From contig CP136063.1 of assembly GCA_032622095.1 (NCBI GenBank), positions 35,002,106 through 35,066,105 on the forward strand: a stretch of 64,000 nt of DNA. Reading direction: 5' to 3'. The notes under the pieces were generated by a model, which was not told the DNA's origin, made no database searches, and saw only the letters and a list, made by a program, of their open reading frames with translations. Source of the stretch: Siphonodentalium dalli (taxonomy: Eukaryota > Mollusca > Scaphopoda > Gadilida > Siphonodentaliidae). A program made the translations under genes and the position numbers. Below, piece after piece: positions 11,233-21,664 of this stretch (positions within the stretch are counted from its first letter, which is position 1; every line of letters begins with the position of its first letter).

Positions 11233-12330
11233 ATTTTACCTCCACTTTCGAAGAAAATGGGGGGTATACTGGATTAACTGCATCTGTCCGTCCATCCGCC
11301 TTCCCTGTCTGTCCGACCTCATAACTCGAACAGCTATTAACCGATTTCAATAATTTTTTGTATGCAATCTCCTTAGGACTGCCTCTCCGCATGATGCTAA
11401 TTACGTTTCTAACGACTTTTTTGTCCCCCGAAAAAAAAAATTCGGGGGACTATTAAAATAGCCGGTGTCCATCCGTGCGTGCGTCTGGAAATGGTTTCCG
11501 GATGATAACTTTAGTTTCGGTTATTAGATCAAATGCAAATTTCATAGGTGAGTTTATCAGACCAAAATACAGGTCAAGTTCGAATATGGGTTTGCTCCGC
11601 CCATTATTGCGAGAGTTATGGCCCTTTTTTATGTTTACCCATACCATAGTATGGTAAACATAATGTCGACGTCCGGATTGACAACTCGTCGTGCGTCCGT
11701 CCGTCAGTCTGTCTGTCTGTCTGTCTGTCTGTCCGTGGACACTTTACGCATGGTGCGATAACTCAAATATTTTCTATCCGATCGGAACTAAATTTTGTAT
11801 ATGAGTTTCTCAGACCGTAATACAGATCGAGTTCGAATATGGGTTTGATCCGAGTTTGTTTTACGGAGTTATGGCCCTTTTTCAACTTCGAATTCACGCA
11901 TGCTGTCATAACTCAAACAATTTTTATCTGATCGGAACCAAATTTGGTATGCGAGTTTCAGAACCCAAAATACAGATCGAGTTCGAATATGGGTTTGATC
12001 CGAGTTTTTTTTACGGAGTTATGGCCCTTTTTCGACTTAGAATTCATGGATGCTACGATAACTAAAAAAAATATTATCTCATGAGAACCAAATTTGGTAT
12101 GTGAGTTTCTCTATCTAAAATACAATTCGAGTTCGAATATGGGTTTGATCAGATTATTTTTAATGGAGTTATGGCCCTTTGATATAGAATTCATCCATGC
12201 TTCGATAGCTCAACCAGTTATCGTCTGATAGGAACCAAATTTGGTATGTGAGTTTCTCAACTCAAAATACAGATCAAGTTTGAATATGGGTTAGAACCTG
12301 TTTTTTACACCAGAGTTATGGCCCTTTTTA
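11233..12330 (-). mobile_element. Cluster of three Helitron-like repeats
   Basis: Three adjacent units each start with a short hairpin and a GTCCGT/GTCTGT tract. The starts are about 11240-11265 (ending GGGGGGTATACTGG), 11427-11454 (GTCCCCCGAA / TTCGGGGGAC), and 11634-11660 (GTTTACCCATACCATAGTATGGTAAAC). The last carries about five ~140-bp monomers with 'AACCAAATTTGGTATG', 'CAGATCGAGTTCGAATATGG' and 'GAGTTATGGCCCTTTTT'. Short reading frames are incidental. Confidence 0.6.
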
Positions 12331-12780
12331 ACTAAGGATTGAACAGATTCGATATTTTTATGCTTATCATGTAGAACCATAGCAGATATATAACCCCTGT
12401 GATATCAGTTAGCACTGAGAGAGAGAATAGATTAACTTGTATTATTGGAAATTAGAGTTATTTTTAGCCATCATATTGTCAGGGCACTGTGGAAGCTGTA
12501 ATTGGACAGAGAACCATCTGTTGTTTATTGTATTTCCATACAGCTCTCTGGTTTAGGATATCAATGCAGTGTTCCAGTGACATACCTGTACCTAATTTTA
12601 TTGAGTTAAAATTGTTAACCCTTGTCATCAATTTTATGCTTTTGTATATTTTTCATGTAATCATTCTCCTATTATATCCCTTTCACTTGTGTGGATTTTT
12701 GTGGTTAAAATGAACCCTTAATTCTCAACATTCCTTATACTTAGCAGAAATACCTTTCATCTGATATATCTCATTTTATT
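12331..12780. other. Spacer, no gene recognised
   Basis: AT-rich. The 74-codon frame here has no recognisable features and no supporting signals. Confidence 0.4.
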
Positions 12781-13335
12781 GAGATGTATGTAAATTTTGT
12801 ATGTGAATTTCTCAGCCCAAAATACAGATAGATTTCGAATTTGGGTTTGATCCATTTTTTTATATTTTAAACAGAGTTATGGCTTATGGATTTTCGTGTC
12901 AGAACTGAAAATAGCTGATCACTATCGCCAAGGTATGGGTTAAACATCTGCCGATCGTGATCGGCCTCTCGTTTTACTTAGAAACTGGTAATTTTCTGGT
13001 TTCCGGATGATAACTTCAGTTTGTGTGATCATATCTGAACCAAATTTGAAATGTCAGTTTATCAGCTTTATGTACAGGTCAAGTTCGAATATGGGTATTT
13101 TTTGCGAGAGTTGTGGCCCTTTTTCGACTTTTTTTACTTAGAAAATTTCTCACTTTTTCGGTTTCCGGATGATATCTCAAGTTTAGATCCTTTAATTGCA
13201 AATACCGTTTTTATGTTGTTCAGTCATATCAAGATACAGGTCAAGTACGAATTTGAGTTTGATCCGATGATTTTTTCTCAGAGTTATGGGCTTTTCAACT
13301 GTAATTTTCTTCATTTTGTTCCAATTTGAGGTTAT
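12781..13335. repeat. Diverged monomers of the 11634 repeat family
   Basis: Three diverged monomers (about 12790-12890, 13000-13130, 13150-13290) share 'GTTTCCGGATGATAACTT', 'TACAGGTCAAGTTCGAATAT' and 'GAGTTATGGCCC'-like words with 11470-11630 and 40361-40470. No terminal hairpin is present. Confidence 0.5.
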
Positions 13336-13764
13336 ATTTTGACTTTAAGAGTTTTTTAAAGATTTGGTTATTTGTATGCATGTCAGTAATGAGACAATGC
13401 ACAAGTGACTTATCCATATAGTATACTTCTACAAAGCCACCGGTTCGGGGGAGATTGTGGCCGAGCGGCCTTTTATTTTTTTTAAGTTACGCCTTATTTT
13501 GACCTAGAATATTCTGTCCCGACTTAATAACTTTAGGCCATACACACAAAATAGTTCGTTTCTCAGGGATCGCCGCCTCCTGAAAAAACCCTGCGCCACC
13601 CCTTATTGATTGGCAGCTGTAAATAATAAATATATAAATACTGCATATCCAAAACCGCCCCAGACCGATAACTTAGTCTTGAAACTTTACGCAAACTGCA
13701 CATCTAACTGGACTTTCCATTCATAAACAAGGGCGGATAATTCCGACGGACTTCCTGTCCGACT

Positions 13765-15130
13765 TTGATGAACATTTGTATCATGCAGAATGCATCGGAA
13801 GGCAAATGGACAATTATATCAGTCAACAGATCAAAAACTGTTCATCAAATGGCTGGGGATTTCATGTCAACGAAAGACATTGACGATGATTTTGAGCTGG
13901 TTGTTTCAAAAACGAAAACAGGGGACTTTGACACAGTTGCAGGAGACATCATGATCATCATGTTTTCTGAAGTCACGCAATTTTTCGGACGATATTTTCA
14001 AATTCGAGTGACCAAAGAAGAAATGGGAAGAACTAGTTGATGTATTTATTCTCAGTGCTGATGACATGTTGCAAGGAGGTGGTGTTGCCCAGTAAGACAA
14101 ATGTGAAAAACAAACGTGACGAATTGTGCAGTTAATTCATTCAATCATTGACTGGTTAGGTGAAAACAAAGTGAAAGTGGTCTTCCAAACGGATAGCGTT
14201 GACAGTGTGGGTCGGCAGTGTGTGGCTTAGACCCCGAAGCCACGACAAATGGTTTTCGTGGCTGGCTCAACCAATTTCGTGGCTGGTTAGCTAGCTAAGC
14301 CGGCTCAGTCGCGACGTTCGTGGCTGACGAAATATGGCGACTCAGCCGGCTGAGACGTTATCAATCAGCGTATTTTCGTTTATGAAATTTTCCTAATCCC
14401 CGGTTATAGACCCTGTTTGTTTTAGCGTTTGTGGTGAACCTGTAGATTCCCAGACCACATGTGCTCTTTTTGGTGTTGGGCTTTTCCAATATGGCAAAAA
14501 TACACGAAGGACTGGCTTGGATGTACTATGTAGTTTCCCATATAATCGGTATAAGTTACATTGGAAGTTTTGGCGACCTCGATATATAGTAGTCCCTTAT
14601 GGTATAATATTTCAAACTATTTTCTATTCTCTTCTACCGGTTATGTGCATATATTGACAAATTGCAGGTATGTCTGAGACTGAGTCGTGTCGAAATAAAC
14701 AATTTATACTTTAACCCTTTCAATACTGAATGGATTCTCCCATTCAGTTATATGAAAGCATTCATTGGAATAGTCTATTCCACATTGAGAGGCCCGGGTG
14801 TTCTGATAATATAACAACCATGCCGAGTCCTTGTGAATATATATACCAATATGGGCAATGTGGTTTAGTTCTTTGCGATTCACAGTGAAGTTGTGCTTGA
14901 CATATAAGCCCATGCCTGCGGCTCAGCCATTTGACAATTCCGGCGGCGGAGATTTTTTTTATGTGGCTGGCGTAGAGATAATATGGCTGGCGGCGGCTTG
15001 TGGCCAATATGGCTGGCGGCGGCGGCGTGCGATGGCGGCTTCGGGGTCTAGTGTGGCTATTGTATGTAATGCACTCTGGTTTGTGGATCAGCACTATTTC
15101 AAACTTCAAGATTTTTATGAAAGTCTGTGA
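13765..15130 (+). pseudogene. Broken coding sequence of unknown family, split by a MITE
   Basis: An open frame at 13765-14037 encodes about 90 residues. A frameshift near 14020 moves the apparent protein to another frame (KWEELVDVFILSADDMLQGG), and a stop and second shift follow before a third stretch (about 14130-14227: IVQLIHSIIDWLGEN and onward). That third frame runs exactly into the target duplication of the MITE at 14228-15050 and continues beyond it (AIVCNALWFVDQHYF) to a stop at about 15130, with AATAAA nearby at 15142. This is a gene or transposase remnant with at least two lesions besides the insertion. The family is not recognised. Confidence 0.6.
14228..15050. mobile_element. Non-autonomous hAT-type element (MITE), 823 bp
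   Basis: Terminal inverted repeat TAGACCCCGAAGCC at 14228-14241 and its inverse at 15037-15050. The identical 8-bp sequence GTGTGGCT lies directly outside both ends (14220-14227 and 15051-15058). An 8-bp duplication with TAG-starting termini is typical of hAT elements. The interior is GC-richer, with GGCTGGCGG-type repeats near the right end, and encodes no transposase. It splits the pseudogene described at 13765. Confidence 0.8.
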
Positions 15131-15144
15131 TTTATTAGAAAATA

Positions 15145-15525
15145 AACCTTTTATTTCATAAATAATAGTTGTGATTTTATATTTTCAATTCATGTGTAGT
15201 CCAGTGGAACTCCTTCCAATAAAGCTTGATCTGGTTGGTGGTCACCCTGAGTTACATCAAATTTCACCAATGTAGTTTCCACATCATCATGAGTGAATAA
15301 CTCAAATTGTTTCCTCTATGCAACTTTATTACAAATCTAGATTATTAAGGGGATATATGATGGTCAGCTTCCCTGCTTCGGTATATTGCCCATGTTCAGT
15401 ATTACTGTTTAATATGGGATTCCAGTAAATACTTTATAAATAAATACCTGCCTCACCACAAAATTAATTTGAAAAAAATAATAAATATAAATAACTGCCT
15501 CCCTCATCACTTAGAAAGAAAAAAA
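15145..15525. other. Downstream of pseudogene, no gene recognised
   Basis: AT-rich sequence. AATAAA at 15142 may be the old polyadenylation signal of the pseudogene. Confidence 0.35.
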
Positions 15526-15880
15526 ATCCCTGAGAAACAAACTATTAAGTTTATATGGTCTTAACAAATATGAACCAATTTGAATAGTTTTTTCTGTACA
15601 AGTTTCTTGTGACACCATATCGATATTATTAGTCCGAATTTTTCTTTTAAGTTAAAAATATTTTTTGTTGGGTTTACGGATAATGCGGGTTGAATTTGCC
15701 ATGGTGGGGGTATGCTGGCACTTGAGTGCACACCTCTTGTTTTAACATGAAACGCTCGCCTCTGATGATGATCTTGCGTACAATACTAGATACTTAATCC
15801 TGGTATAACAAATAGATCGAAAGACATTATTCTTTGACTATATATATAGCGGTGTAAGGTGTTACATGGAATATATATAG

Positions 15881-16355
15881 GTGGTAAACTACGATACCGA
15901 ATTTGGTTCAGTTCACTTGATTCAATCTAAAGTTATCATTCGGCCAGAATTTGCAGACGAAACCCATATTTGAACTTGATCTGCATGTTGGGGTGGTAAA
16001 CTAAGATACCAAATATGGTTCAGTTCACTTGATTCAATCTAAAGTTATCATTCGGCCAGAATTTGCAGACGAAACCCTTATTTGAACTTGATCTGTATGT
16101 TGGGGTGGTAAACTACGATACCGAATTTGGTTCAGTTCACTTGATTCAATCTAAAGTTATCATTCGGCCAGAATTTGCAGACGAAACCCATATTTGAACT
16201 TGATCTGTATGTTGGGGTGGTAAACTAAGATGCCAAATTTGGTTCAGTTCACTTGATTCAATCTAAAGTTATCATTCGGAAACCAAAAGCGGATGGATGG
16301 TTGATAGACGGATGGACAACCCATTTACATAATATGACGTTTTTTTTTCAAATGG
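15881..16355 (+). repeat. 112-bp tandem array with microsatellite and hairpin (Helitron-like)
   Basis: The phrase GTGGTAAACTA recurs at 15881, 15993, 16105 and 16217, an exact 112-bp period over about 3.6 copies. It is followed by GGATGGATGG/GACGGATGG microsatellite sequence (about 16290-16315) and a CCCATTT...AAATGGG hairpin (about 16320-16356). This is the same monomer-microsatellite-hairpin order as the other Helitron-like repeats in the window. Confidence 0.65.
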
Positions 16356-16366
16356 GCGTAAAAAAA

Positions 16367-16517
16367 CAAGCCTTGAAATAGGGTGTCTGTCATTTGCAGA
16401 ATGAGGTCCGCAGAGGGTGAATTTGGTGATGCTAGCCCACTATGCAGGGTGGCATCACTAAATTCACCCTCTGTGGACCTCATTCTGCGAATGACAGACA
16501 CCCTATTTCAAGGCTTG
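16367..16517. repeat. Long hairpin: 66-bp arms, 19-bp loop
   Basis: Left arm 16367-16432, starting CAAGCCTTGAAATAGGG, pairs with right arm 16452-16517 with only a few mismatches. It is either a foldback MITE or the stem of a hairpin RNA if transcribed. No target duplication was identified. Confidence 0.75.
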
Positions 16518-16559
16518 TAAAAAAAGAACATAATTATTTGTTATGATGCTGCATGTATG

Positions 16560-16652
16560 GTCACGCAGCATCATGAGTGTTTATAAATGTTATAAAGGGA
16601 CACGATGCAGCATCATGAGTGTGTATAAATGTTATAAAGGGACACGATGCAT
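16560..16652 (+). repeat. Two copies of a ~43-bp direct repeat
   Basis: GATGCAGCATCATGAGTGT followed by ATAAATGTTATAAAGGGACAC occurs twice in tandem. No coding potential is seen. Confidence 0.5.
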
Positions 16653-16740
16653 CCGCAGTGTGATTGATTGTTCATAGACATGGTTCATCACATTAGTGCG
16701 AGTTATAACTAGAGGTGTGACTCACACAGTGACTGTCCCT

Positions 16741-17175
16741 ATTGACCGAAAAAATGTACGAATAAAAGCTTGGACAAAATTATGTATGTTGCGAAAAAAA
16801 TTCTAAGTCGAAAAAGGGGAATAACTCCACACAAAAAATGTCAGACAGACAGCATAATCGCAGGTGCACAAGTTCCCATGGTACTAAATATCTGTGCCAC
16901 GTTTTAAAAAAATTGACCGAAAAATGTAGGAATAAAAGCTCAGACAAAAGAACACATGTTGCGAAAACTTTCTAAGTCGAAAAAGGGGGATAACTTCACC
17001 AAAAAAAGTCCGACAGACGTCATAATCGCAGGTGCACAGGTTCCCATGGTGGTTGATGTCTGTGCCAAGTTTCACGGAAATTGATCAAAAAACGACATGA
17101 GATAAATTACGGACAAATTTGTGTCCACGGACAGACGGGCGAGCTGACTCCACTATACCCCCCTAACTTCGTTGC
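16741..17175 (+). repeat. Two ~170-bp monomers plus microsatellite, Helitron-like end
   Basis: Units at about 16741-16910 and 16911-17080 share 'TCTAAGTCGAAAAAGGGG' and 'CATAATCGCAGGTGCACA'. They are followed by CGGACAGACGGG (about 17128-17140) and CTATACCCCCCT, the first half of a terminal hairpin. The rest of the hairpin is absent where the palindromic MITE begins at 17177. Confidence 0.5.
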
Positions 17176-17176
17176 A

Positions 17177-17348
17177 CTAAGTAATCAACCTCTTAACCAC
17201 AACAGAATTATGGGTAACTTCTCAGGATTTAGTCGGAAATATGGCTCGCTGCCATTCGTCGAGAGCTTTCCGGTGAAAGGCAACAAGCAATATTTCTGAC
17301 TAAATCCTGAAAAGTTACCCATAATTCTGCTGTGGTTAGGAGGTCGAT
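17177..17348. mobile_element. Palindromic MITE, copy A
   Basis: Inverted arms around a short centre; the arm words are AACAGAATTATGGGTAACTT and CAGGATTTAGTC. It shares these with copies at 19145, 21665 and 23243, but its terminal CAGTAATGCCC segment is lost. Confidence 0.65.
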
Positions 17349-17462
17349 ATTATTCATTTTCAAAAGAAGGTTGATAAATACCCACATCCTGCCTATTAGG
17401 TCAGCAATAATATTCCATGTGACACCTTACACCGCTATATATATAGTCAAAGAATAATGTCA

Positions 17463-17757
17463 GTGTATAATGTGATCTGGTGGTTCTATATAACATGGAA
17501 TATGTTGTATATAATGTGATCTGGTATATAACATGGAATAAGTTGTGTATAATGTGATCTGGTGATTCTATATAACATGGAATATGTTGTATATAATGTG
17601 ATCTGGTGAATCATGGTATATAACATGGAATATGTTGTATATAATGTGATCTGGTGATTCATGGTATATAACATGGAATATGTTGTATATCATGTGATCT
17701 GGTGATTCATGGTATATAACTTGGAATATGTTGTATATAATGTGATCTGGTGAATCG
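17463..17757 (+). repeat. Tandem array of ~40-60-bp units
   Basis: GTATAATGTGATCTGGTGATTC alternates with TATATAACATGGAATATGTT about six to seven times, with unit length varying through presence or absence of the 'TTCATGG' segment. ACATGGAATAT also occurs at the end of the adjacent 52-bp inverted repeat, so the array may have grown from that terminus. Confidence 0.65.
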
Positions 17758-17942
17758 AGAATTAAGTGGGCCTTTAAAAAAAGTAAATATGTATTATGTT
17801 AAATAGTTTTTCAGCATTTTAAAATTATTTTAACAGATTTTTTCAGACTGGACGCCTTCACAATGGACGCCTTTAAATACATGTACATGTAGACTGTTGA
17901 AATATGATGAAGTTCTAATGTATTCAGCTGATGTATTTATTA
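17758..17942. other. Spacer, no gene recognised
   Basis: AT-rich with a near-duplicate GGACGCCTT phrase. It ends in an acceptor-like TATTTAATTTTCAG. Confidence 0.3.
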
Positions 17943-18053
17943 TTTAATTTTCAGTGCGATGTGTTCCATGAAGAGGAAGTTTGAGGTTTTCAATGATGTA
18001 ACCGGAGCAACCAGAGCAACCGGAACAACCGGAGCTACCTGAGAACAAACCCA
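17943..18053 (+). CDS. Possible exon with a Gly-Ala-Thr run
   Basis: After an acceptor-like TTTAATTTTCAG (to 17954), a frame reads MCSMKRKFEVFNDV and then GAT-type triplets (ACCGGAGCA repeats) up to a TGA where the 67-bp minisatellite begins. The 9-bp micro-repeats look like the seed of the neighbouring array. It could be a real terminal exon or chance. Confidence 0.15.
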
Positions 18054-19013
18054 GAGCATTGAATGACATCACTATTCGAGGACGGGGCCAAGCAACCGGA
18101 GCTACCTGAGAACAAACCCAGAGCATTGAATGACATCACTATTCGAGGACGGGGCCAAGCAACCGGAACTACCTGAGAACAAACCCAGAGCATTGAATGA
18201 CATCACTATTCGAGGACGGGGCCAAGCAACCGGAACTACCTGAGAACAAACCCAGAGCATTGAATGACATCACTATTCGAGGACGGGGCCAAGCAACCGG
18301 AACTACCTGAGAACAAACCCAGAGCATTGAATGACATCACTATTCGAGGACGGGGCCAAGCAACCGGAACTACCTGAGAACAAACCCAGAGCATTGAATG
18401 ACATCACTATTCGAGGACGGGGCCAAGCAACCGGAACTACCTGAGAACAAACCCAGAGCATTGAATGACATCACTATTCGAGGACGGGGCCAAGCAACCG
18501 GAACTACCTGAGAACAAACCCAGAGCATTGAATGACATCACTATTCGAGGACGGGGCCAAGCAACCGGAACTACCTGAGAACAAACCCAGAGCATTGAAT
18601 GACATCACTATTCGAGGACGGGGCCAAGCAACCGGAGCTACCTGAGAACAAACCCAGAGCATTGAATGACATCACTATTCGAGGACGGGGCCAAGCAACC
18701 GGAACTACCTGAGAACAAACCCAGAGCATTGAATGACATCACTATTCGAGGACGGGGCCAAGCAACCGGAGCTACCTGAGAACAAACCCAGAGCGTTGAA
18801 TGACAGCACTATTCGAGGACGGGGCCAAGCAACCGGAGCTACCTGAGAACAAACCCAGAGCATTGAATGACATCACTATTCGAGGACGGGGCCAAGCAAC
18901 CGGAGCTACCTGAGAACAAACCCAGAGCATTGAATGACATCACTATTCGAGGACGGGGCCAAGCAACCGGAGCTACCTGAGAACAAACCCAGAGCATTGA
19001 ATGACATCACTAA
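18029..19013 (+). repeat. 67-bp minisatellite, about 15 copies
   Basis: CCGGAACTACCTGAGAAC recurs every 67 bp from 18029. Units are nearly identical, differing mainly at GAGCTACC versus GAACTACC, plus one unit with two changes near 18795. High homogeneity implies recent expansion or gene conversion. 67 is not a multiple of 3, so it is not a coding repeat. Confidence 0.92.
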
Positions 19014-19144
19014 TGTTCTGTTTTGGTTATCGTTTTTGTAAAATTGGATGCATAATTAAAGGATGTAAACATTGATGGATTTATTACACTTCAGTTCAAT
19101 TCGGGGAAAAAAAGGGTCATCTATCTATATAAATATACAGTATA

Positions 19145-19319
19145 CAGTAAGGCTCTAAGTAATCGACCTCTTAACCAAAGCAGAATTATGGGTAACATTT
19201 CAGGATTTAGTCGGAAATATGGCTTGTTGCCATTCATCAGAAAGCTCTCCCGAGAGCTTTCCGATGAATGGCAACAAGCCATATTTTGGTTAAGAGGTTG
19301 ATTACTTGGGGCATTACTG
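19145..19319. mobile_element. Palindromic MITE, copy B, with internal deletion
   Basis: Starts CAGTAAGGCTCTAAG and ends GCATTACTG, flanked by TA on both sides (19143-19144 and 19320-19321). The centre is a perfect GAAAGCTCTC / GAGAGCTTTC palindrome. The right arm lacks the segment from 'TCTGACTAAATCC' to 'ATTCTGC'. TA flanks and CAGT termini suggest a Tc1/mariner-mobilised MITE. Confidence 0.75.
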
Positions 19320-19382
19320 TACATACTATATTTTATTGAGTACTTTTAATTTTGATATACATGTTTTAACTCTGTATAAGGG

Positions 19383-19889
19383 TACCTATAACATGCGTAT
19401 TTACCAATGAACGGGCGCATACCTATAACATGCGTATTTATCAATGAATGGGCGCATACCTATAACATGCGTATTTACCAATGAACGGGCGCATACCTAT
19501 AACATGCGTATTTACCAATGAACGGGCGCATACCTATAACATGCGTATTTACCAATGAACGGGCGCATACCTATAACATGCGTATTTACCAATGAACGGG
19601 CGCATACCTATAACATGCGTATTTACCAATGAACGGGCGCATACCTATAACATGCGTATTTACCAATGAACGGGCGCATACCTATAACATGCGTATATAC
19701 CAATGAACGGGCGCATACCTATAACATGCGTATTTACCAATGAACGGGCGCATACCTATAACATGCGTATTTACCAATGAACGGGCGCATACCTATAACA
19801 TGCGTATTTACTAATGAACGGGCGCATACCTATAACATGCGTTTTTACCAATAAACGGGCGCATACCTATAACATGCGTATTTACCAAA
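19383..19889 (+). repeat. 37-bp minisatellite, about 13-14 copies
   Basis: ACCTATAACATGCGTATTTA plus CCAATGAACGGGCGCAT repeats at an exact 37-bp period with a handful of single-base variants. There are no spacers, so it is not CRISPR-like. Confidence 0.92.
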
Positions 19890-20233
19890 GCTATCGACAG
19901 AATTGACTAATAATATTTACAGGCAGATTTTTACGCTAATACATCACTTTTTATTTCTCATGTAGTTCGCCATCATGCAGATCCATTTTTATATTTAGTT
20001 TCTGGGATATCGTAGCTCTCTATATCGAAATGTCTGCAAAAGTATACCTGACAAATTTGTGAATTAATGAACGCACTAAACGTAGCCATGTGTTGTTTTT
20101 TTTTATAAGTAAACTGGTAATGACTATTTTGAAGAAATAAAACTTGTTTTATAACAGACTTTTATTATAAAGTTAAAATGAATTGAGATACATTTATTAA
20201 ATTATAGCTTTGATTAATATTTTTATATTTTTA
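19890..20233. other. Spacer, no gene recognised
   Basis: AT-rich. Contains a diverged inverted copy (about 20036-20065) of the dispersed sequence seen at 717 and 8043. Confidence 0.35.
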
Positions 20234-20465
20234 GCTCAACTTTACTTTGTAAAATTTGAGCTATTGCCATGGCTTGGTATCCGTCGTCCGTGTGTGTGAG
20301 TATAATTCATCAACAATTTCCTTTAGCACGGGGCTACAGGTTGTACCTTTGGTCAGATCATTTTGAAATTTGTCATGGCTGTTGACGTTGATATGTAGAT
20401 AGGAACGAGTCATTTCGGGGTCATTCTGCAAAAAAAAAAACATGGCTGCCAGTGGCCATCTTGTA
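20234..20465 (-). mobile_element. Truncated Helitron-like repeat, same family as 8097
   Basis: Hairpin AGCTCAACTTTAC...AAATTTGAGCT, CCGTCGTCCGTGTGTG, then one monomer with 'GGTCATTCTGC' and 'AACATGGCTGCCAGTGGCCA'. It ends abruptly beside the hAT fragment. Confidence 0.6.
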
Positions 20466-20559
20466 ATGATGCGGACCGGATCACTTTGGACCGGTCGGAT
20501 CTGCGGTTCAAGGGTGGATCACGAATATTATTGCATATTTGCGTCATATCAATTAGCAT

Positions 20560-20800
20560 GTGCTGGAATAAATACAAATCCTCTAGATTGTGGAAAATCC
20601 ATTAAGACACTTCCAAATCTATCCATCTGGCTAGAAAGATGATGTGCGTTTTACCGGTAGTCACAAGTGTTCCAAGTGAATGTCTATTCAGTAAAAATGG
20701 GGACATTATTTCTGATGCCCACAATAGACTTTTGTCCGACACTGTGACAAAACTATCGTTCCTTTATGACAACATTGGACCCCATCACCTTCCGCAATAC
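20560..20800 (+). pseudogene. hAT transposase fragment (C-terminal dimerisation region)
   Basis: The first frame gives a stretch ending in SIKTLPNLSIWLER (to about 20640). A frameshift near 20630 moves the homology to the frame starting at 20639, which reads VVTSVPSECLFSKNGDIISD and then NRLLSDTVTKLSFLYDN. The TSVPSE.LFS...GDI.. motif is the signature of the hAT family dimerisation domain at the transposase C-terminus (ZBED-like). Only this terminal part remains, with no termini nearby, so it is a dead fragment. Confidence 0.8.
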
Positions 20801-20924
20801 AGGCAAATGCGAGCATCGTGCTTATGTACAAGATTCAAAGACCGGATTCAAAATTAAGGCTTTGAAAAAGTTTGAAGTGTTAATGTGTATGTCAACTAAC
20901 TCAACTTCTCAAATTAAATCAGTC

Positions 20925-21180
20925 TTGGTATTAAAAACGTTGAACATTCTGAAAACATTTTAAATTTGTTGGTATCATCCAAATGTTAATTTGTTCAATA
21001 TTCTGAGATTTTGTTTTAATTTGTTGAGAATAAAACAAATGTTAAATTGTTGAACATTCTGAAAAAAAGTTCAAATTTGTTAGAATAAACCATATGTTAA
21101 TATGTCAATCATTCTGAGAACATTTTCAAATTTGTTACTGGTACTGTAAACCAAATGTTAAAATATATATGGACTCATTG
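20925..21180. repeat. Degenerate ~70-bp AT-rich repeats
   Basis: AACATTCTGA, AAATTTGTT and CCAAATGTTAA phrases recur about four times with a loose period of 60-75 bp. Confidence 0.45.
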
Positions 21181-21246
21181 CAATGCACTGAACGCAATAA
21201 CCTTATAGTTTGTACTATAGAATGTAAAAACTTTGAGAAAGCCGAG

Positions 21247-21370
21247 AATGCATTAACATATATCCAGAATGCATTAACATATAGCCAGAATGCGTTAACA
21301 TATAGCCAGAATGCTTAACATATAGCCAGAATGCATTAACATAGAGCCAGAATGCATTAACATATATACC
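21247..21370 (+). repeat. ~20-bp tandem repeat
   Basis: AGAATGCATTAACATATAGCC repeats about six times with small variants. Confidence 0.8.
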
Positions 21371-21664
21371 ATTTGAAAGAAGAAGCTCCAAATCATTGTA
21401 TTATCAATTTATCCGGTGTAATAAACTGAGGACATGCTATTTTTGTTGAGTTTCCAACACATTTAGTCATCTTGATTTTCAATGCAGGGGGAATAACTCT
21501 ATAATACCCTTCCATTGAAAAAGTTTGAATTATGTTGCATTCTTGGATCCAAAGCCTGGCAAAGGGTGGAAGTTTCTATTTCTCTGTGGCCATCTTCTGA
21601 GACAGATCAAACTCAATGACAAAGACTTTCATTATACCTGAAATATTCACTAAGGCACCACTTA
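21371..21664. other. Spacer, no gene recognised
   Basis: No repeat or coding signal was identified. Confidence 0.35.

Larger units (their letters stand above)
13552..15544. mobile_element. Possible decayed DNA transposon enclosing the 13765 pseudogene
   Basis: An inverted repeat of 19 bp with one mismatch brackets the region: TAGTTCGTTTCTCAGGGAT at 13552-13570 and its inverse at 15526-15544. Weaker similarity extends outward (GGCCATAC versus GACCATAT). It encloses a broken coding region and a nested hAT-type MITE. No target duplication was identified, so the element boundary and class are uncertain. Confidence 0.35.
15823..17461. mobile_element. Composite element bounded by 52-bp terminal inverted repeats
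   Basis: Positions 15823-15874 and 17410-17461 are inverse complements over 52 bp with one mismatch; they start GACATTATTCTTTGAC and include a TATATATAGCGGTGTAAGG core. Between them lie a 112-bp tandem array, a microsatellite with hairpin, a 66-bp-arm hairpin, 42-bp and 170-bp direct repeats, and one palindromic MITE. No target duplication is obvious. No protein is encoded, so this is a non-autonomous element loaded with insertions, or an inverted duplication. Confidence 0.6.

Noticed and set aside
19383-19889. CRISPR-like regular 37-bp repeats
   Set aside because: Units are contiguous with no unique spacers and lie in eukaryotic DNA. It is a plain minisatellite.
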